64,000 bases of DNA from Blasia pusilla. Taxonomy: Eukaryota; Marchantiophyta; Marchantiopsida; Blasiales. Below the pieces are notes generated by a model that was given only the letters and a program-made list of their open reading frames with translations, was not told the DNA's origin and did not search any database. A program made the translations under genes and the position numbers. The stretch is from positions 11,222,001-11,286,000 of the forward strand of contig CM114274.1 of NCBI GenBank assembly GCA_050084515.1. The letters are read 5' to 3'. Shown here piece after piece: positions 11,659 through 24,520 of the stretch (the first letter of the stretch is position 1; each line of letters begins with the position of its first letter).

Positions 11659-13394
11659 CATCAACTCACTCGGTCGCCATCGACCCAAAAGATTGAAAAA
11701 GCAAGATATGAACTCATGCAAAATTGCTTAAACAAGTGCTTGGTAGAAAGCCAAGTAGAACAACAAGACATGAGATCACTCCTCTACAACCCAAAGGCCC
11801 AAGGGTACCACCTTTGCCTACATTAGCATTGACAAAAATATCACGAAGAAAAGAAAAGAAAGCTATGACCATCGAACTTGGACCCGCCAACATAAAATGG
11901 AATAAAAGCATTCACTCACTAATCGTGCTTTTCATAAACGGGAGGAAGAGGAAGACGTGTGAGGGTCATCTTTTTTCCACAAAGGGAGAAAGTGTGTGTC
12001 ATAACTGGCTCCCATGAAAGAGGTATGGACCACTTGAGAAGCATGCTTTGGAGCTAGGTAGATAACCCTAGTCCCCAAAGTGTAGGGAGCTAGGTTTTCC
12101 CAGCTTTTTATGTATTTAAATTTGGCATATTATTATTATTTTTGAAGTTTTGTCAATGTGGGTATGGTATTTGATATAAACGCCATTTTCAAGGTAGTTT
12201 CTTGAAATTACCTTAGATTCATAAAGAGAAACTAAAATCATAGATTTCAACCAACATGTCACCCGCTTCTCCCCTTATCTTTGTCTTGCTAGCTCGTAAG
12301 ATGCCTTTGTCCATGTCTTACACTTTTCTTTTCTAATAGCTATGGAGATGTTGGTTGTGGTCATGCAGCACTATTCTTTCCTTTTTATTTTCAAGATACT
12401 CTACACTATTTTGGAATGCATTTGGAAAGAAACCTAAATTCCAATCATGAATTTCCATTTTTTTCCAATAACTTCCTAAAGAGGATTGAAAAGTAGGGGT
12501 TTTCTTTGTATTTGGTATGAAATGTATGGCTTGAGATTAGAGGATATAGTCTCTATATATAAACAACTAGGAAAATACCGATTATGCAAAACATACCAAT
12601 TAGTGTGGTTCTTGATCCTCCTCTAGATAATAATCAAGAACATGGGATATAATTGGGAACTCATTTTCAATCATTGTCAAACTTTAAATTTACAACCATA
12701 TATTATGGAAAAAGTGGCATGAAATGACATATTATAGTATTCTTTATATCTTCCCAATGATGTGATGCAAACATGTCCAAGTCTGCGAACTTGTGTCCAT
12801 CCCAAGGATAGACATGTCCGTGCCGGCCCGGATACTTGCGGTCCGCACTCAAGCCCGCCTTCAAACTTGCCTTTCCCATAACGTAAACATGGGCTTGACA
12901 ACCCACTGGTGCGCCAAAAACCCGGGCGAGGGACCCGTGGGGCATGTTTGGAGTTGTCTACTACCATCCAACCTTACGTGCTCCACACCACAAAGCCCAC
13001 ATTCAAGATGTTCTTTGAGTTGACAATGTCTAGGAAGATATCATTATCTACTCAAATATGAGCCCATGTCGTGACCATGGTCTTCCCACAAGAGTAAAGA
13101 GGTCTAGAAGTATTGGTAGCCTTATATATGTCCTAGTATGCACCAATAACATGAGAGATAGTTGAAGTGTCGAGAAATTAGAGTGAGTATTATAAGTACA
13201 TGAGGAAACGATCCATGCACACATACATTGGTTAGAAGGGCCCAAGTTTTGGATTGTGGGATCCACCACATGTACAACGGTTTGCAATCCTTGTATGGAG
13301 GTAGAGTCATACAACCAAGTCATTTATCAACAATGACTAAGGTTAGCGAGTCATTAGTAAATCACTAACACATCAATAAAAACATATATTTACT

Positions 13395-13625
13395 TCTCAT
13401 TTTCCCATCCTCCATCCATCCATTTTCTATTCGTTAGCCCTTCCTCCGTCCTTCTGTTTATCCTCTCCTTTTATTTCCGTTAGCTATCCAATGCCATCCA
13501 TCTATCTATTTTCCATCCTCCATCAGTCCGTCCAATATCCATCCATTTTTCATTTGTATGCACTTTATCCATTGTAAAGTCTCTCACTCTCCATCCATCC
13601 CCCTTCCATCCATCCATTCATCATT
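13395..13625. repeat. Degenerate TCCA-type simple repeat
   Basis: The plus strand is pyrimidine-rich, with many imperfect copies of CCATCCATCC and TCCATC words. It looks like an old tetranucleotide microsatellite. Confidence 0.6.
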
Positions 13626-13750
13626 CCTTCATCGACTATCAAAATTTGAAGGGTGTAGGATTGGAATGTGCAGCACTTTCACCAAAGTAAAGCTTGCTAC
13701 CATTACCCTATATATTCCCACATATAAGATATAAAATCATTTGAATATAT

Positions 13751-14250
13751 TGTCACATCTTTTAGGATAGATGGAATAGTAGAGCGCCTTCGCAAGTAGT
13801 GGAGGAAAGGCTCAAAAGGTCGAGGATGACCTGTTGAGCCCAGGAAACCTGAGAGAGCATGTTTCCCCTACGTTTCGGCTCATTTGGAGCCATATTGAGG
13901 AACTTATTATTTTAGGTAAGTACCATTTTGAGTATATGGTCGACTTTTTATTTTTGGTAAGTAGCCCTTGACCTCCTACATCAGGTCAAGAGCCATGGAG
14001 AGAGCTTGGGAGAGGGGAGGGGTATACCTCAAGGAGAGAGAGCTTGAGAGCTTATTCTCTCTTTGTTGAACCTCTTGGCATGAGGCGGCAGAGCTATGGT
14101 CTTGCTTGCCTTGTATGTGTAATCCAAGCCTCTTATTAGGAGAGTCGGTTTGGTTTGACATTGAGAGAGACATGTGAGAGTGCACACATTTGAGAGCTAT
14201 GGTGTTGAGAGAGATTGGATCGTGATTTACAAATAGAGAATGAGATGGAG
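13751..14250 (+). mobile_element. LTR-B fragment
   Basis: It starts TGTCACATCTTTTAGGATAG and follows the LTR-B copies at 20063 and 30798 through shared blocks (AGGTCGAGGATGACCTG, TTTCGGCTCATTTGGA, CTCTCTTTGTTGAACC). Similarity ends near 14250, where unrelated sequence begins, so the 3' third is missing. Confidence 0.75.
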
Positions 14251-14657
14251 AGATCTTCATGGGGGAGCTCGCTGGTTTTGCAGGTTGGGAATCGTTTTCC
14301 CTGTTCAGCGGTTCATGGGAGTGCTCACCGGAGCCGGAGCCGCTCATTTTTTATGTTTCCTTTGCCGATTTTTTGTGTGGAAGAGTGGCATGCAGAAGCG
14401 CTGCCCAATTTCTGATAGGAATTGAGTATGGGGACAGATTGTCCCATGCCAGTGCTCTCGGGAGCACCATGTAGCTTTTTGATTTGTGTTCTCATAGGTT
14501 TTACATTTTTTTGGGAGAAATCAGCGCGGGAGCGATGCCAAATTTTGTGGAGGAGAAAGAGAAGTTGCACTTTACAATAATCCCCATCACTTTTTATGAG
14601 ATTTTCTGATTCAAAATATTTTCAACGTTGTCGTAGATCGTGAAGCTATACAAGCTG

Positions 14658-14890
14658 CACTAGAAGAAATAGGTGGTTTTTATGACTGGACTTTAAATGA
14701 CTCACTAAAAGAATGACTCAAATTATGACTAAAATGGTATAGTCACAAAATTTAGGTTTGTACAACTCACATAGTCATTTGCATATGACTAAAGTAGTTA
14801 TCAATACCCTTTAGTCAAGACAAGTCATACTTGTTTCACTCGCCTAGTTATTTTGGGTGATAAACATCGACTCATATGTTTAAATGATTT
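14658..14890 (+). mobile_element. CACTA-type transposon terminus (left end)
   Basis: CACTAGAAGAAATAGG at 14658 matches the usual CACTA/En-Spm terminal form (CACTACAAGAAAA...), and the following DNA has repeated ATGACT/AGTCAT words typical of CACTA subterminal repeats. A matching right end was not found nearby, so this may be a truncated non-autonomous element. Confidence 0.55.
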
Positions 14891-15189
14891 CATGTTCCAA
14901 CGTTATGGTGTTTTTTATTGCTATTAGGATATAATTCCTTACCCTAAGTTTAAGCACCATTTTTTTATTTTTCTTCTTTGGGTTGGGGTGCTCCTTTGGG
15001 AAATGTTTCTTGATTTTTTGACCCCTAGTTGAGGGGGGAGGGTAGAAAACAAGGGATCAAGAAAACCTTCTTCCAACCATTGGATGATGATGAAAATTTG
15101 CACAAGCCTTTTCATTAAATATCTCCAAAACTTCTATAGTTCAGATCTGCCATTTAGCCCCCCATGCTCATAAAAAAATAAAAGATCTT

Positions 15190-16190
15190 GTTTATGGTTT
15201 ACGATTTTTAATTCCATCTATGAGTGGTAATTTGAAGTTTTTTATTTTCCCTTGTGTTCCTATCATTGTCTTATCCACGCACCCGCATGTCCCACCGTTG
15301 GATGGACGTGAAACACAAGGGATGTGGGGTTGGCAATGTCCTCTTGCCCTTGGATGATGTGGATCTTGGATATCATTCTCCATACTCTATTTAAAATTCC
15401 AAAAATTGCATTTAGGGTTTTTGATTTTTCTTCATTCTACAGGTGGTCATTCGGAGATTTTCTTTTTCCGGTAGTGGCGTGACATGGTTGTGCATGTTAG
15501 GACATATTTTCATGATTTATGGGCTAGCGTAACAATAGGGGGGCCAAAAATTGTAGAAGAAAGAGGGAGATGAGTCATACAAGAGTAAAGTTCCTAGTCT
15601 CCTTTGAATTTTACTCGTCTTACGCACGCAACCAAAGCTCCCACCGTTGGATGGATGTGAAACACAAGGGATGTGGGGTTGGCAATGCCCTCTTTCCCTT
15701 GGACATTGGATCTTGGATATCATTCTCCATACTCTGTTTAAAATTCCAAAACTACACTTAGGATTTTTGATGTTTTATTCATTCTACGGGTGGTCATTCG
15801 GAGATTTTCTTTTTCTGGTGGTAGCGTGACATGGTTGTGCATGTTACAACAAGTTTTCATGATTTATGGGCTACTGTTAGAATAGGGGGGCAAAAAATTG
15901 TAGAAGAAAGAGGGAGATAAGTGATGTAAGAGTAAAGTTCCAAGTCTCCTCTAAATTTTACTCGTCTTACCCACGCACCCGGAGCTCCAACCATTGGATG
16001 GACGTGAACCACAAGGGATGTGGTGTTGGCAATGCCCTCTTGCCCTTGGATGGTGTGGATCTTGGATATCATTTTCCATCCTCAGTTTATAATTCCGAAA
16101 CTACATTTAGGGTTTTTGATTTTTAATTCATTTTACGGGTGGTAATTTGGATATTTTTCTTTTTCAGGTGGTAGCCTGACATGGCTGCGC
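15190..16190. repeat. About 350-bp tandem repeat, nearly three units
   Basis: The block containing CCCACCGTTGGATGGA...CACAAGGGATGTGG recurs at 15291, 15641 and 15987, giving unit lengths of about 350 and 346 bp. Each unit continues with CTTGGATATCATTCTCCAT, an AGGGTTTTTGATTTT-like stretch and a GTGACATGGTTGTGCATG block. Units differ by scattered substitutions. Short reading frames in the units (15192-15383, 15517-15723, 15857-16072 on the minus strand) are homologous to each other, but only because the units are. Confidence 0.85.
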
Positions 16191-16199
16191 ATGTACTGA

Positions 16200-18849
16200 C
16201 AAGGTGACGTGGCCGACGAAGGGTTTGTGTTTGGCACAACTGAGTAGGGGTTCGTATTTGCCGAGGGGCAAGAGCAAAGAGGGCGCAAACAAGAGTGGGC
16301 GGTTTGAGCTTGTTGTGAATGGAGAAGTCAAGATGTTAGCGTGCATGAGTGAGATTCCCAAACCCCTTCGAATTCACTGACACTTTGTTAAGGCTTGTTG
16401 GCTTGCGGATGTAGAATTTGGTTTGCTGCACTTACAGTCCCGCACACTCTCTGGCTTGGTGTCCCCCGACATGCTGTCTCCTGAGTTCACACCTTCATAT
16501 GATGAGGTTTTTCCCACTCTACTTCTTTTTTTTTCTCAATCTTAACTCCCTGCCAATGCGCCCTAGCTACTTCGACTCATACGTATGCGAGAACACGAGT
16601 GAAGAAGAGTGTGTGCTTGTTTTTTTGTTTCCAATTTGTGTAATGTGAACCCAATTCTTGACATACATCCTACAATGCAAGCGGCAAGATTTGCAGTGTT
16701 TCAAGACATTGTGCAATGATAGCCAAGTGCTGTATCAAAATTGAAGCTCGGATGTTCGCCGAGTTGACGCTGCATTTGATTCCAGGTACTCCCTTGCCAA
16801 GTATGAATGCACCATGTGTGTACTAGTCTGCTAGTTGCTCGCCGTTGCTCCCCTGCAAGGAACGGATGTAGTCTACTACTATGTAGACGCTTGTTGATTA
16901 CATGGAGTGAACAGCCCTGGTCCCCAACAATGGTAGAAGGCAGTCTACTAGTATGTAACATTAGCAGCCTGAACTGAGGATCTACATTCTAACCTGAATG
17001 TGTAGTTGTTGAATGTGTTGTGATACAAAGAATGTCTGCAAGTAAATGTCAAATCCAACTTATATATTTTGTAGCCTCTATATTCAGCTTATGTATTACA
17101 CTGTGTAGTAACTGTCTGCCCAATTCATGAGCATGTTTGAGATGCAAACAACCAAACATTGGCTAAGGTCTTTGTAGGATGTTAATCAATTAGTCTCGAA
17201 ATACCTTTCTTATCAATTAGGGCAGCTGGAAATCATGCCATTGAATCATTTAGACATAAATAGTTCCACTTTTGGCAACTTAATGAGTGAAGAAGGAAAA
17301 ACTTGATTGGAAGATCCTGAATCTTACAGCATTCCCTTCACATGTTATCGAAATAAGAAGAGATTGAATTCAACAGACACTACATCCCCTACCATTGGCG
17401 TTTGATGTTGCAAAACCATATGAATCTCTTGCCATCTAGGCTATGGGCAGTTCTAACACTATCAATAGCAATAGATCCTAGAGTCCTTGAGGCTCAATGT
17501 ACTGCACCTCCTTTTGAATAGATGTACATCGGCAGCATATGTGGATGACTTGCACTTTTTAGGATTTGTTACTAGAGTCCGGCTTCTATTTTGTGGAAAG
17601 ACGCAATTTTAGCTTGTGTAGCAGTTTGCCATTCATGAGTGTCTGGTCTAGAGAGGACATATGTTGTAGTGATTGGACCAGATTGGATACAAAACAAATA
17701 AAGATTGTTTGAGCCAGCAACATCATAACTATGTTTTGGTCTAGATGTTTATGAAGACTTCCTTTCATGAGAACAAATGGGCAGATGTATCGTGGATTTT
17801 TCCTTAGCAACAACACTAGATTTTTTTAAAGGATCTCCCACTTTTCCCAAACTTTTCTGATACAATGTCTAGTTGGGGGCCTCCCACCTCCAATGTCTCC
17901 ATGAAGTGTAGCTCTTCTTCATATTCTAGGAACAACTAATGGTTTAGAGTGTTCTACTGGAAAGGGCCATAGAATGAGGAATAAGAAGAATCAGACACAA
18001 GATATAAGGACCATGGAGTATCTTCATTGAAACATCTTTGATGAGATAAACAGGTTTAGTATTGGGATTGAGAAGTTTTTCTACGATGCTTAATAGATAT
18101 AGACAGAAGTCCACGTTTCTTGGTAGAATTGAAAAGAGAATTGGAAACTAGTATCCTTTGAATTAAATTAGGAGGGCTTCTCTAGTTCAGAATAGTATAG
18201 TACTCCAATTTCAAGATCGTCAAAAGAAGGTGTATCTTCAATATCAACACGTGAATAAGAGATTTGTTCATAGTGGGAAGTTTGCTAATAGCAAAAGTGT
18301 TTAGAAGTGTATCTGAAACGGTAGAAGGTACGGTTGCAAGATTATTTGCAATAATCTTGAGATGTGGGAGAAAATAGCGAAATGACCGACAAGACTCAAC
18401 AATGAGTTTGTATATAGATGCCTGTAAGTGTAGTACAGAAAATGAATTTGTAGTTTCATAGTTATGACATAGAGAGGCTCATACCTATTGAGAAGTATCC
18501 AGATGTTAAGTTAAGGCAGATGCTCTCCTATCAAATTATATGGGGTGGTGAGCTAGTAGCACCAAAAATTTTCAAATCGTTTAGTAGCCTTGATTTAATG
18601 CTTGAAGCCGCTGCACAAGTGAGTAATATCTACTGGGGATCCCAATTGGGTAAAGTAGATGGTGTGGTGAAGAGTTTCTTGGTTGCCACTTGGAAGCTTG
18701 GCACCAACACGTTGTATGGTCGACACTCACACTATATGAGAGTGTCCATCCTCTCATATAGTACCTTATTCACTTGCTCCTCTGTCTACACCCATCCCAA
18801 TGTCAAGTGCCTCCCAACCAAGGCGTGTGATCTATGTTCTCAAGGCCAC
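16200..18849. other. Intergenic, nothing recognised
   Basis: Short open frames on both strands (for example 17586-17816 minus) show no recognisable domain. No RNA gene or clear transposon end was found. Confidence 0.35.
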
Positions 18850-18998
<149 letters not shown>

Positions 18999-18999
18999 T

Positions 19000-20062
19000 G
19001 AGTAAAGTCTCTCGTCTGAACCATTTCATTTCTTGCGTGTACTCATATGGTCTTTTTAATATCTAGTTTTTCAACTCTGATTATTCACTAAGCCACGTTG
19101 GGACACTTTCTACTTGCAATGAGTGGGTGAGTTCATTGTTTGATTTTCAAGATGTCTGATTTTACGTGGTTTCGATGGTTGCCAAAAGAAATTCACATCG
19201 GTGCATTTAGTCAACCACTAGTTGATGCAATTCGTGCACTCCATCCTGATTTAGCCTGTTGGATTTGCTACGAGGATTCATTGTGGAGGGGTAGTGTTGA
19301 AGCATGGGTACGGCCTTTATGGTGTTAGGAGCCTGAATAGAGGCATATGTACTTCCGTTGGGAAGACTGGAAATTGGATATGGGTACTCGTGAGACTGTG
19401 TTGCTGCTTGTGGATGAATATTTTTGGGGTTGTGGATAGTTGTACAATGCATGTTTGTCATGATCGAGCACGCATGTGGAGAGGAGTGAGAGGCGCAAAT
19501 ATGATATTTGCCCTTGCTCAACTTTAGAGTGTGGTTTCTTCTACCGTTTGGAACAAAAAATTGATGGTAGAGTTATGTCATGCTAGATTGACACACAAAG
19601 ATTTTGGTGATGTTGTTTGCCCTCGTATGCGGCCTAGTCTCCTACAAGACTCCCTCGCATGTGCGTGTTGCGAGGGTTCATGTAGGGACGTAGGAGTATG
19701 GGCTAGGAGCGTTTGACACATATTGTAGAATGAAGCAAGTATATCTCTGAAGTTTAGGGCAGTTTACAATAACATACATACATGGTAATCGGTGATCAAA
19801 GAACACTCAAAAATTTTGAGGTAGGTTTCCTGACTTTGTCCCTTTTTTAACTTACAGGGCTAAAAGATGATTGTTGAAAACATGTCATGTACGAAGAATG
19901 ATGTGCATATTTTGGCGATTGTGTACGTGTTGTTTTATGCAGATTTTGAGGTTATGCTAAGTCCTTCTCAATGTTGAATCTCGTAATGTTAGTTACAAAA
20001 CAATACATTGGACATTAGAGTCATTTAACACGTTGAATTAGAATTCATATCACTAAGAACCT
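19000..20062. other. Intergenic, nothing recognised
   Basis: A 62-codon frame at 19140-19328 and others nearby are interrupted, and I do not recognise them. Confidence 0.3.
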
Positions 20063-20772
20063 TGTCACGACTGTTAGGATAGATCAGTGGGATCTAGCAG
20101 AGTGTCTGCACGAGTAGTAAAGGAAAGTCCCAGGAGATCAAGGATGACGTGTTGAGGCCCGGGGAAACCTTAGAGAGTAGGTTTCCCCTTTGTTTCAGTT
20201 CATTTGGAACCATATAGAGAAACTTACTATTTCAGATAAGTTTCCATGTTGGGGATAGTTGAATTTCCACTTTGGGAAGTGGCCCTTGACCCGCTACAAC
20301 AGGTCAAGAGCCAAGGAGGTGACTTGCGAGCATAGGTTACCGTTGAGAAGGCTTGGGAGAGGGAAGGGGATATACCTCTAAGAGAAAGAGCGTGAGCTCT
20401 CTTTGTTGAACCTCTTGGCATAAGGCAACGGAGCTATGGTCCCTTGTCTTGTGAGTGTAACCCAAGTCTCTCATTAGGAGAGTGGGTTTGGTTTGACATG
20501 AGAGAGAGTGCACACCTTTGAGAGCTATGGTGTGAGATGGTGTAGAGAGAGATTGGATCTTACTTTACAAAGAAAGAATGAGCTCTCAAGCTCTCTCTCT
20601 TGGAGGTATACAAAGAGAGAGAGGTTGAGAGTATTTGAGATATTTTGGTACTTCTCGCCTCTTTGTATGGATGCGAGTATGGATGCCATGAGTTAGCATG
20701 GGATCGTGTGTATTTGTGTGTGTGTTTGATGACAACGATGTATGTTGTGTAGCGATGTGTATGCCCATAACA
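20063..20772 (+). mobile_element. Solo LTR of subfamily LTR-B, with target duplication
   Basis: The LTR begins TGTCACGACTGTTAGGATAG at 20063 and ends ...GTAGCGATGTGTATGCCCATAACA at 20772 (710 bp, TG..CA). ACCT flanks both sides (20059-20062 and 20773-20776); counting one more shared A, AACCT can be read on both sides. This is the expected target-site duplication. No internal element sequence adjoins it, so it is a solo LTR left by recombination. It is the reference copy for LTR-B, which also occurs at 13751, 30798 and 45310. It contains CCTTGACCC...GGTCAAGAGCC inverted words. Confidence 0.8.
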
Positions 20773-20779
20773 ACCTGTC

Positions 20780-22420
20780 ATTGGGTAGTAGCCCTTTGAA
20801 GAATGTGAGCTTAGATTGATATACATAATTGACCCTTCTAGGGTTAACCATGAAAAATTTAGATGTTTGGGAGGGAATCTTAACTTGGTAAGGTGAGGCC
20901 TTAAAGTTGCAAGTATACTTACTCCACGGTTGATGGGTTCAGGTGCACATATCAACATCAACCATCTTAGATAGTTCATTGTTGAGTGCACTACAAGTAT
21001 ATATTCGTTATACATTTCCGAACATGTAGGTAAGGCACTCTCAGAGCTGATTGACCTTTTACATCTCTCTCTTTCTTTGCTCTTTAATAAGAGTTAGGAC
21101 GTGATACACACTATGCTTGGCATGTGAGTCATGTGCATGAAATTTGTGCCATCTTTCCTATGTATAAGTGAGATGGTGATGTTCATAATATAACAAGAGA
21201 AGAACTACTCAAAATAGAATGGCAGAGGATGAGAACTTTTTGTTTAGACTCAAAAGTGTATCCTTTGAAGTGAAGGTGAAAATTCTGCAAAGGAGTAGGC
21301 CAATAGGTATTTTTTATTAGATAATGGCCCTACTCGAGCCTACGAGGGCTAGAATACTATATCATGTTGCACGGGTTTGGGTGCTTTGGCAACCATTCAA
21401 GGTCTGTAGACATCCCCAAAATTGGAGATTCCATTTGCAAGATTGTCACATGTACGTCACGTTTTCAGACTTTGTGATATGTCACGAGGATCGCTACACG
21501 TTGATGGCATGGTTGATGGTTGGAGTGGTTTGAAGAGTGACCCTTCACATATATCACAATGATGTAGGAGTGGCCATTGGGGAGGAACAAGATGCGAAGA
21601 TTGTGAAAGCTATGAACTTAATAAAGTACGCAATTGGCATTGGTGGCCAAGTTGTACAAGTTCGTTATGAGTTTTGTAGTTTTTGGGAAGGCATCCTCCC
21701 CAGATCTTTAGTTTGCAATAGATCTACCTATAAACCAGTATCAGGTAGAGTTTGTATTTGTTGCTTAGGGGTTTACAATGGTGCAACCTGGCAAAGAATC
21801 CCAAGTCTGGAGGCCTATTGGTGATCAATGGTTACTCTGGACGACGTCACCATATTGGGAGCCTTATTTTAATAGTGGCTTGGTAGTTCTGGAATTAAAG
21901 TTTTTGTACCTATGCATAGTGCAGTAAAGAAGATCAGAAAACTTTGCTTGATAAGAAGTGCTTCGACCATACTTTCAACATTGTTACCATGTTGTTGATC
22001 ATGTGAATGGAAAACATGTCCCTATAATTATGTATGCTATATACATCAACAATGTGCTCCCATCTATTGTGTAGACTAGTGTTTTACCTTGGACCCTGCT
22101 TCAATGTTGTAAACTGTGAGGATCTAGGGCCTTCCCAGGGAGGTAATGATGAGAAGTAGAATTTACGTTTTTGTTTGAAATGAGTGTGCTCCATTTGTCT
22201 TGCAGAATGTGATTTGCAAGTTTTGCAGCTTTGTTGTTGATGCTTTAGTGACATCTGAGACAACAAACGAGTCAAGTCCAAGGTCAAGTTAATCTGCCAT
22301 ATCACTTATATGTTCGCTTCAGGTGTGTTTGGATTCATCTAAGATGAGTGCATTTTCTACGTAGATTTATCGAGGTTGGTATTGAGTCTATAAGGAATGT
22401 TTGTCATTGTGTTTTTTGTT
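20780..22420. other. Unresolved region upstream of the CACTA transposase
   Basis: Two adjacent plus-strand frames (21324-21533, 21537-21824) are open in the same direction as the downstream transposase, but I recognise no domain. They may be the decayed 5' part of the same CACTA element or unrelated sequence. Confidence 0.2.
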
Positions 22421-22449
22421 TCAATGGCCAGTTTGCGGAGATCCACTTC

Positions 22450-24113
22450 CAACCACCTTAGAATGGACCTCAACCACCTCTCTAGAGTGATTGCACATGA
22501 TTTCAAGTTGTGGTAGAGGGAAAGTTCCCGAGCTAGTCTCCTAGGCCATAAAAGATTACGGTGCCCATGCAATGAGTGCAAGGGCGGGGCTACAATGTCC
22601 ATCCAAAAGGTGGAAGCGCACTTGAGAAAAAACGGACGCTCGCATCTATGCCGAGTGCCAAAATCAAGGGATGGATGGGACTCTTCAGATGAAGAGTGGC
22701 TTGTACATGATCAAGCTGAAAAGAGGTGTGAAGAGGAGAAGTTAATGTAGTCAGACCCTACCTTCTAGATGAATTAACGAGAGACTACTCCCATCGTAGA
22801 CACCATTGATATCCATCAAATGCTGAATGATATTTTTCAGAAATATGACCATATCCATGAGGGTGAAACCAATGATAGGGTTGTACTTAGTGAGGAACTA
22901 TGAGAACCATAAATCTCAAAAAAAGATTCGGAGTACATACACAAAGATGAATATGGGGAGCTTGCTGAAGCATGGAAACCCTTGTTCCCTACAGCAAAAA
23001 CCTCTTTGCTATCTTTTTTTATGCTGCTCTTTAACGTCCAAACTGCTCATAGCGTTCCGAACATTGCTATAGATGAAATCTTGAAACTCCTCTCTAAACT
23101 GGTCCTACCTGTAGGTAATTTGGTCCCACCAAGTTACTATGTTGCCAAAAAACTTATTGGTAGAATGGGGTTGGATACAATAGTATCCATGCATGTCCAG
23201 CTGGCTGTGTTCTTTTCCGAGGGGACCTCATGGATGTAGAGAATTTTCCGTTGTGCGGGAAGCCTAGATTCAAGAAAATGGGTAGAACATTGGTACCATG
23301 CAAGGTATACTTTCCTGTCATTCCTAGACTCAAACGCATGTTTAAATGCAGGACGTTGTGTGAACTATTAACTTGGTCCCCCACAAATCAGAGCAAGGAC
23401 GGGTTAGTGAGACAGACTACTGACAACAAGGCATGGTGTCATATGGACAGCCTATATCTAGACTTTAGTGAAGAGAAGAGGAATTTCAAATTTAGTCTAG
23501 CGCCTGACGGTGTGAATCCATTTTTATACAAGTCTAGTTCATGGTCAACATGGCCACTGCTTCTTGTTAACTATAACTTGCCCCCATGGCTCCAAACCAG
23601 GAAATTTTTTGTGATGGTTTGCTTGCTTAACCAGGGAAGGAGAGTGTTAGTGGGAAAAATATAGACACGCTCATACTCCCGCTAGTGGAAGAGTTTCAGA
23701 AAATGTGGAAATGAGTGAAATTTCATGATGTTCAGAGAATAGGTGGAAAGTGGGACTTTACATTAAAAGCTAGCCTACTATGGACAATAAACGATTATCC
23801 ACCATATGGAACCATTTATGGGCAAAGCCACAGTGGAAAACTTGGTTGTGCCATTTGCGGGCCTCAAGTGGATTCCAATTTTTCAAAGTCGTGTGGCAAA
23901 CCCATCTATGGTTGTCATCGCCAATACCTTCCAATGAACCATCCATGGAGGAACCGTAGGTTTGGCCCTCATTTTAATGGTACTGCAGAATTTAGAGCAT
24001 CTGTGCCTAGCCTTCTTGCTGAAGAAATCCTTGGAAGGGCAGATGAAAAAGAAAGATACGATGAGAGTGGAGGTCGAGAAGATGGCCCTAGTGACCCCTA
24101 CAAGAAGACATAA
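22450..24113 (+). pseudogene. CACTA (En/Spm) TNP2-type transposase, broken
   Basis: The product would cut and move a CACTA element. At about 22540-22740 the reading RLRCPCNECKG...HLRKNGR resembles the transposase-associated N-terminal domain. The frame at 22982-23239 holds NIAIDEILKLLSKLVLP and YYVAKKLIGRMGLD. The frame at 23230-23664 holds YFPVIPRLKRMFKC, FKFSLAPDGVNPF and STWPLLLVNYNLPPW, all hallmark Transposase_21 blocks. The frame at 23715-24113 holds LLWTINDYPPYG, CAICGP and RQYLPMNHPWR. These lie in three different frames, with a stop after 23661 and another near 23710, so at least two frameshifts and two stops separate them. The C-terminal half of a normal TNP2 protein is missing after 24113. 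No CACTA terminus was found in direct linkage. Confidence 0.8.
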
Positions 24114-24239
24114 GTAAAAAGAGAGAGTGTACTCTACTCTTTGCCTTACTCGCCATGTGTACAACAGATGGTGCGCAATTTGGAGTTGCAAATAGAAAGT
24201 TATGATCGATTATGCAAACTGCCAATTTTTAGGATAGAA

Positions 24240-24510
24240 ACGGCCAAACCCTACAGCTGCCGCCGTTGGCGGCTCCGTCGCCGTCCGTGCCATCCGCGCC
24301 GTTGCTATCCGCGCTGTCCGCACCGTCTCTGTCTCTGTTTGTGATGCCATCACCGCCCTTTGCCACCCTTTTCTGCCGCCACTTGTTGTCGTCACCACCG
24401 TTGGTTGCCATTGCCGTTTCCAGTTGCCGTTGCCGCCGCAGCGAGTTGTTGCCGACATGAGTTGTTGCCGCCGCCGCTTGTCCTAGTCGTCACCGCCGCC
24501 GCCACTATCA
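24240..24510. repeat. GCC/CCG-rich degenerate trinucleotide stretch
   Basis: Dense GCCGCC, CCGTTG and CCGTC words form a low-complexity block next to the LTR at 24521. Similar words recur at about 25340-25570, on the other side of that LTR. Open frames through it (Ala/Arg/Pro-rich) are compositional. Confidence 0.7.
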
Positions 24511-24520
24511 GTTGCCGTTG

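Larger units (their letters stand above)
9890..13750. other. Mostly non-genic, unrecognised open frames
   Basis: A plus-strand frame at 9937-10296 (119 codons) and a minus-strand frame at 11040-11354 (104 codons) start with ATG, but neither resembles a known family, and both are near the length expected by chance. The rest is spacer with a hairpin at 11616-11658 and a TCCA-rich stretch at about 13395-13625. Confidence 0.3.

Noticed and set aside
23883-24191. 102-codon minus-strand frame
   Set aside because: Antisense of the CACTA transposase.
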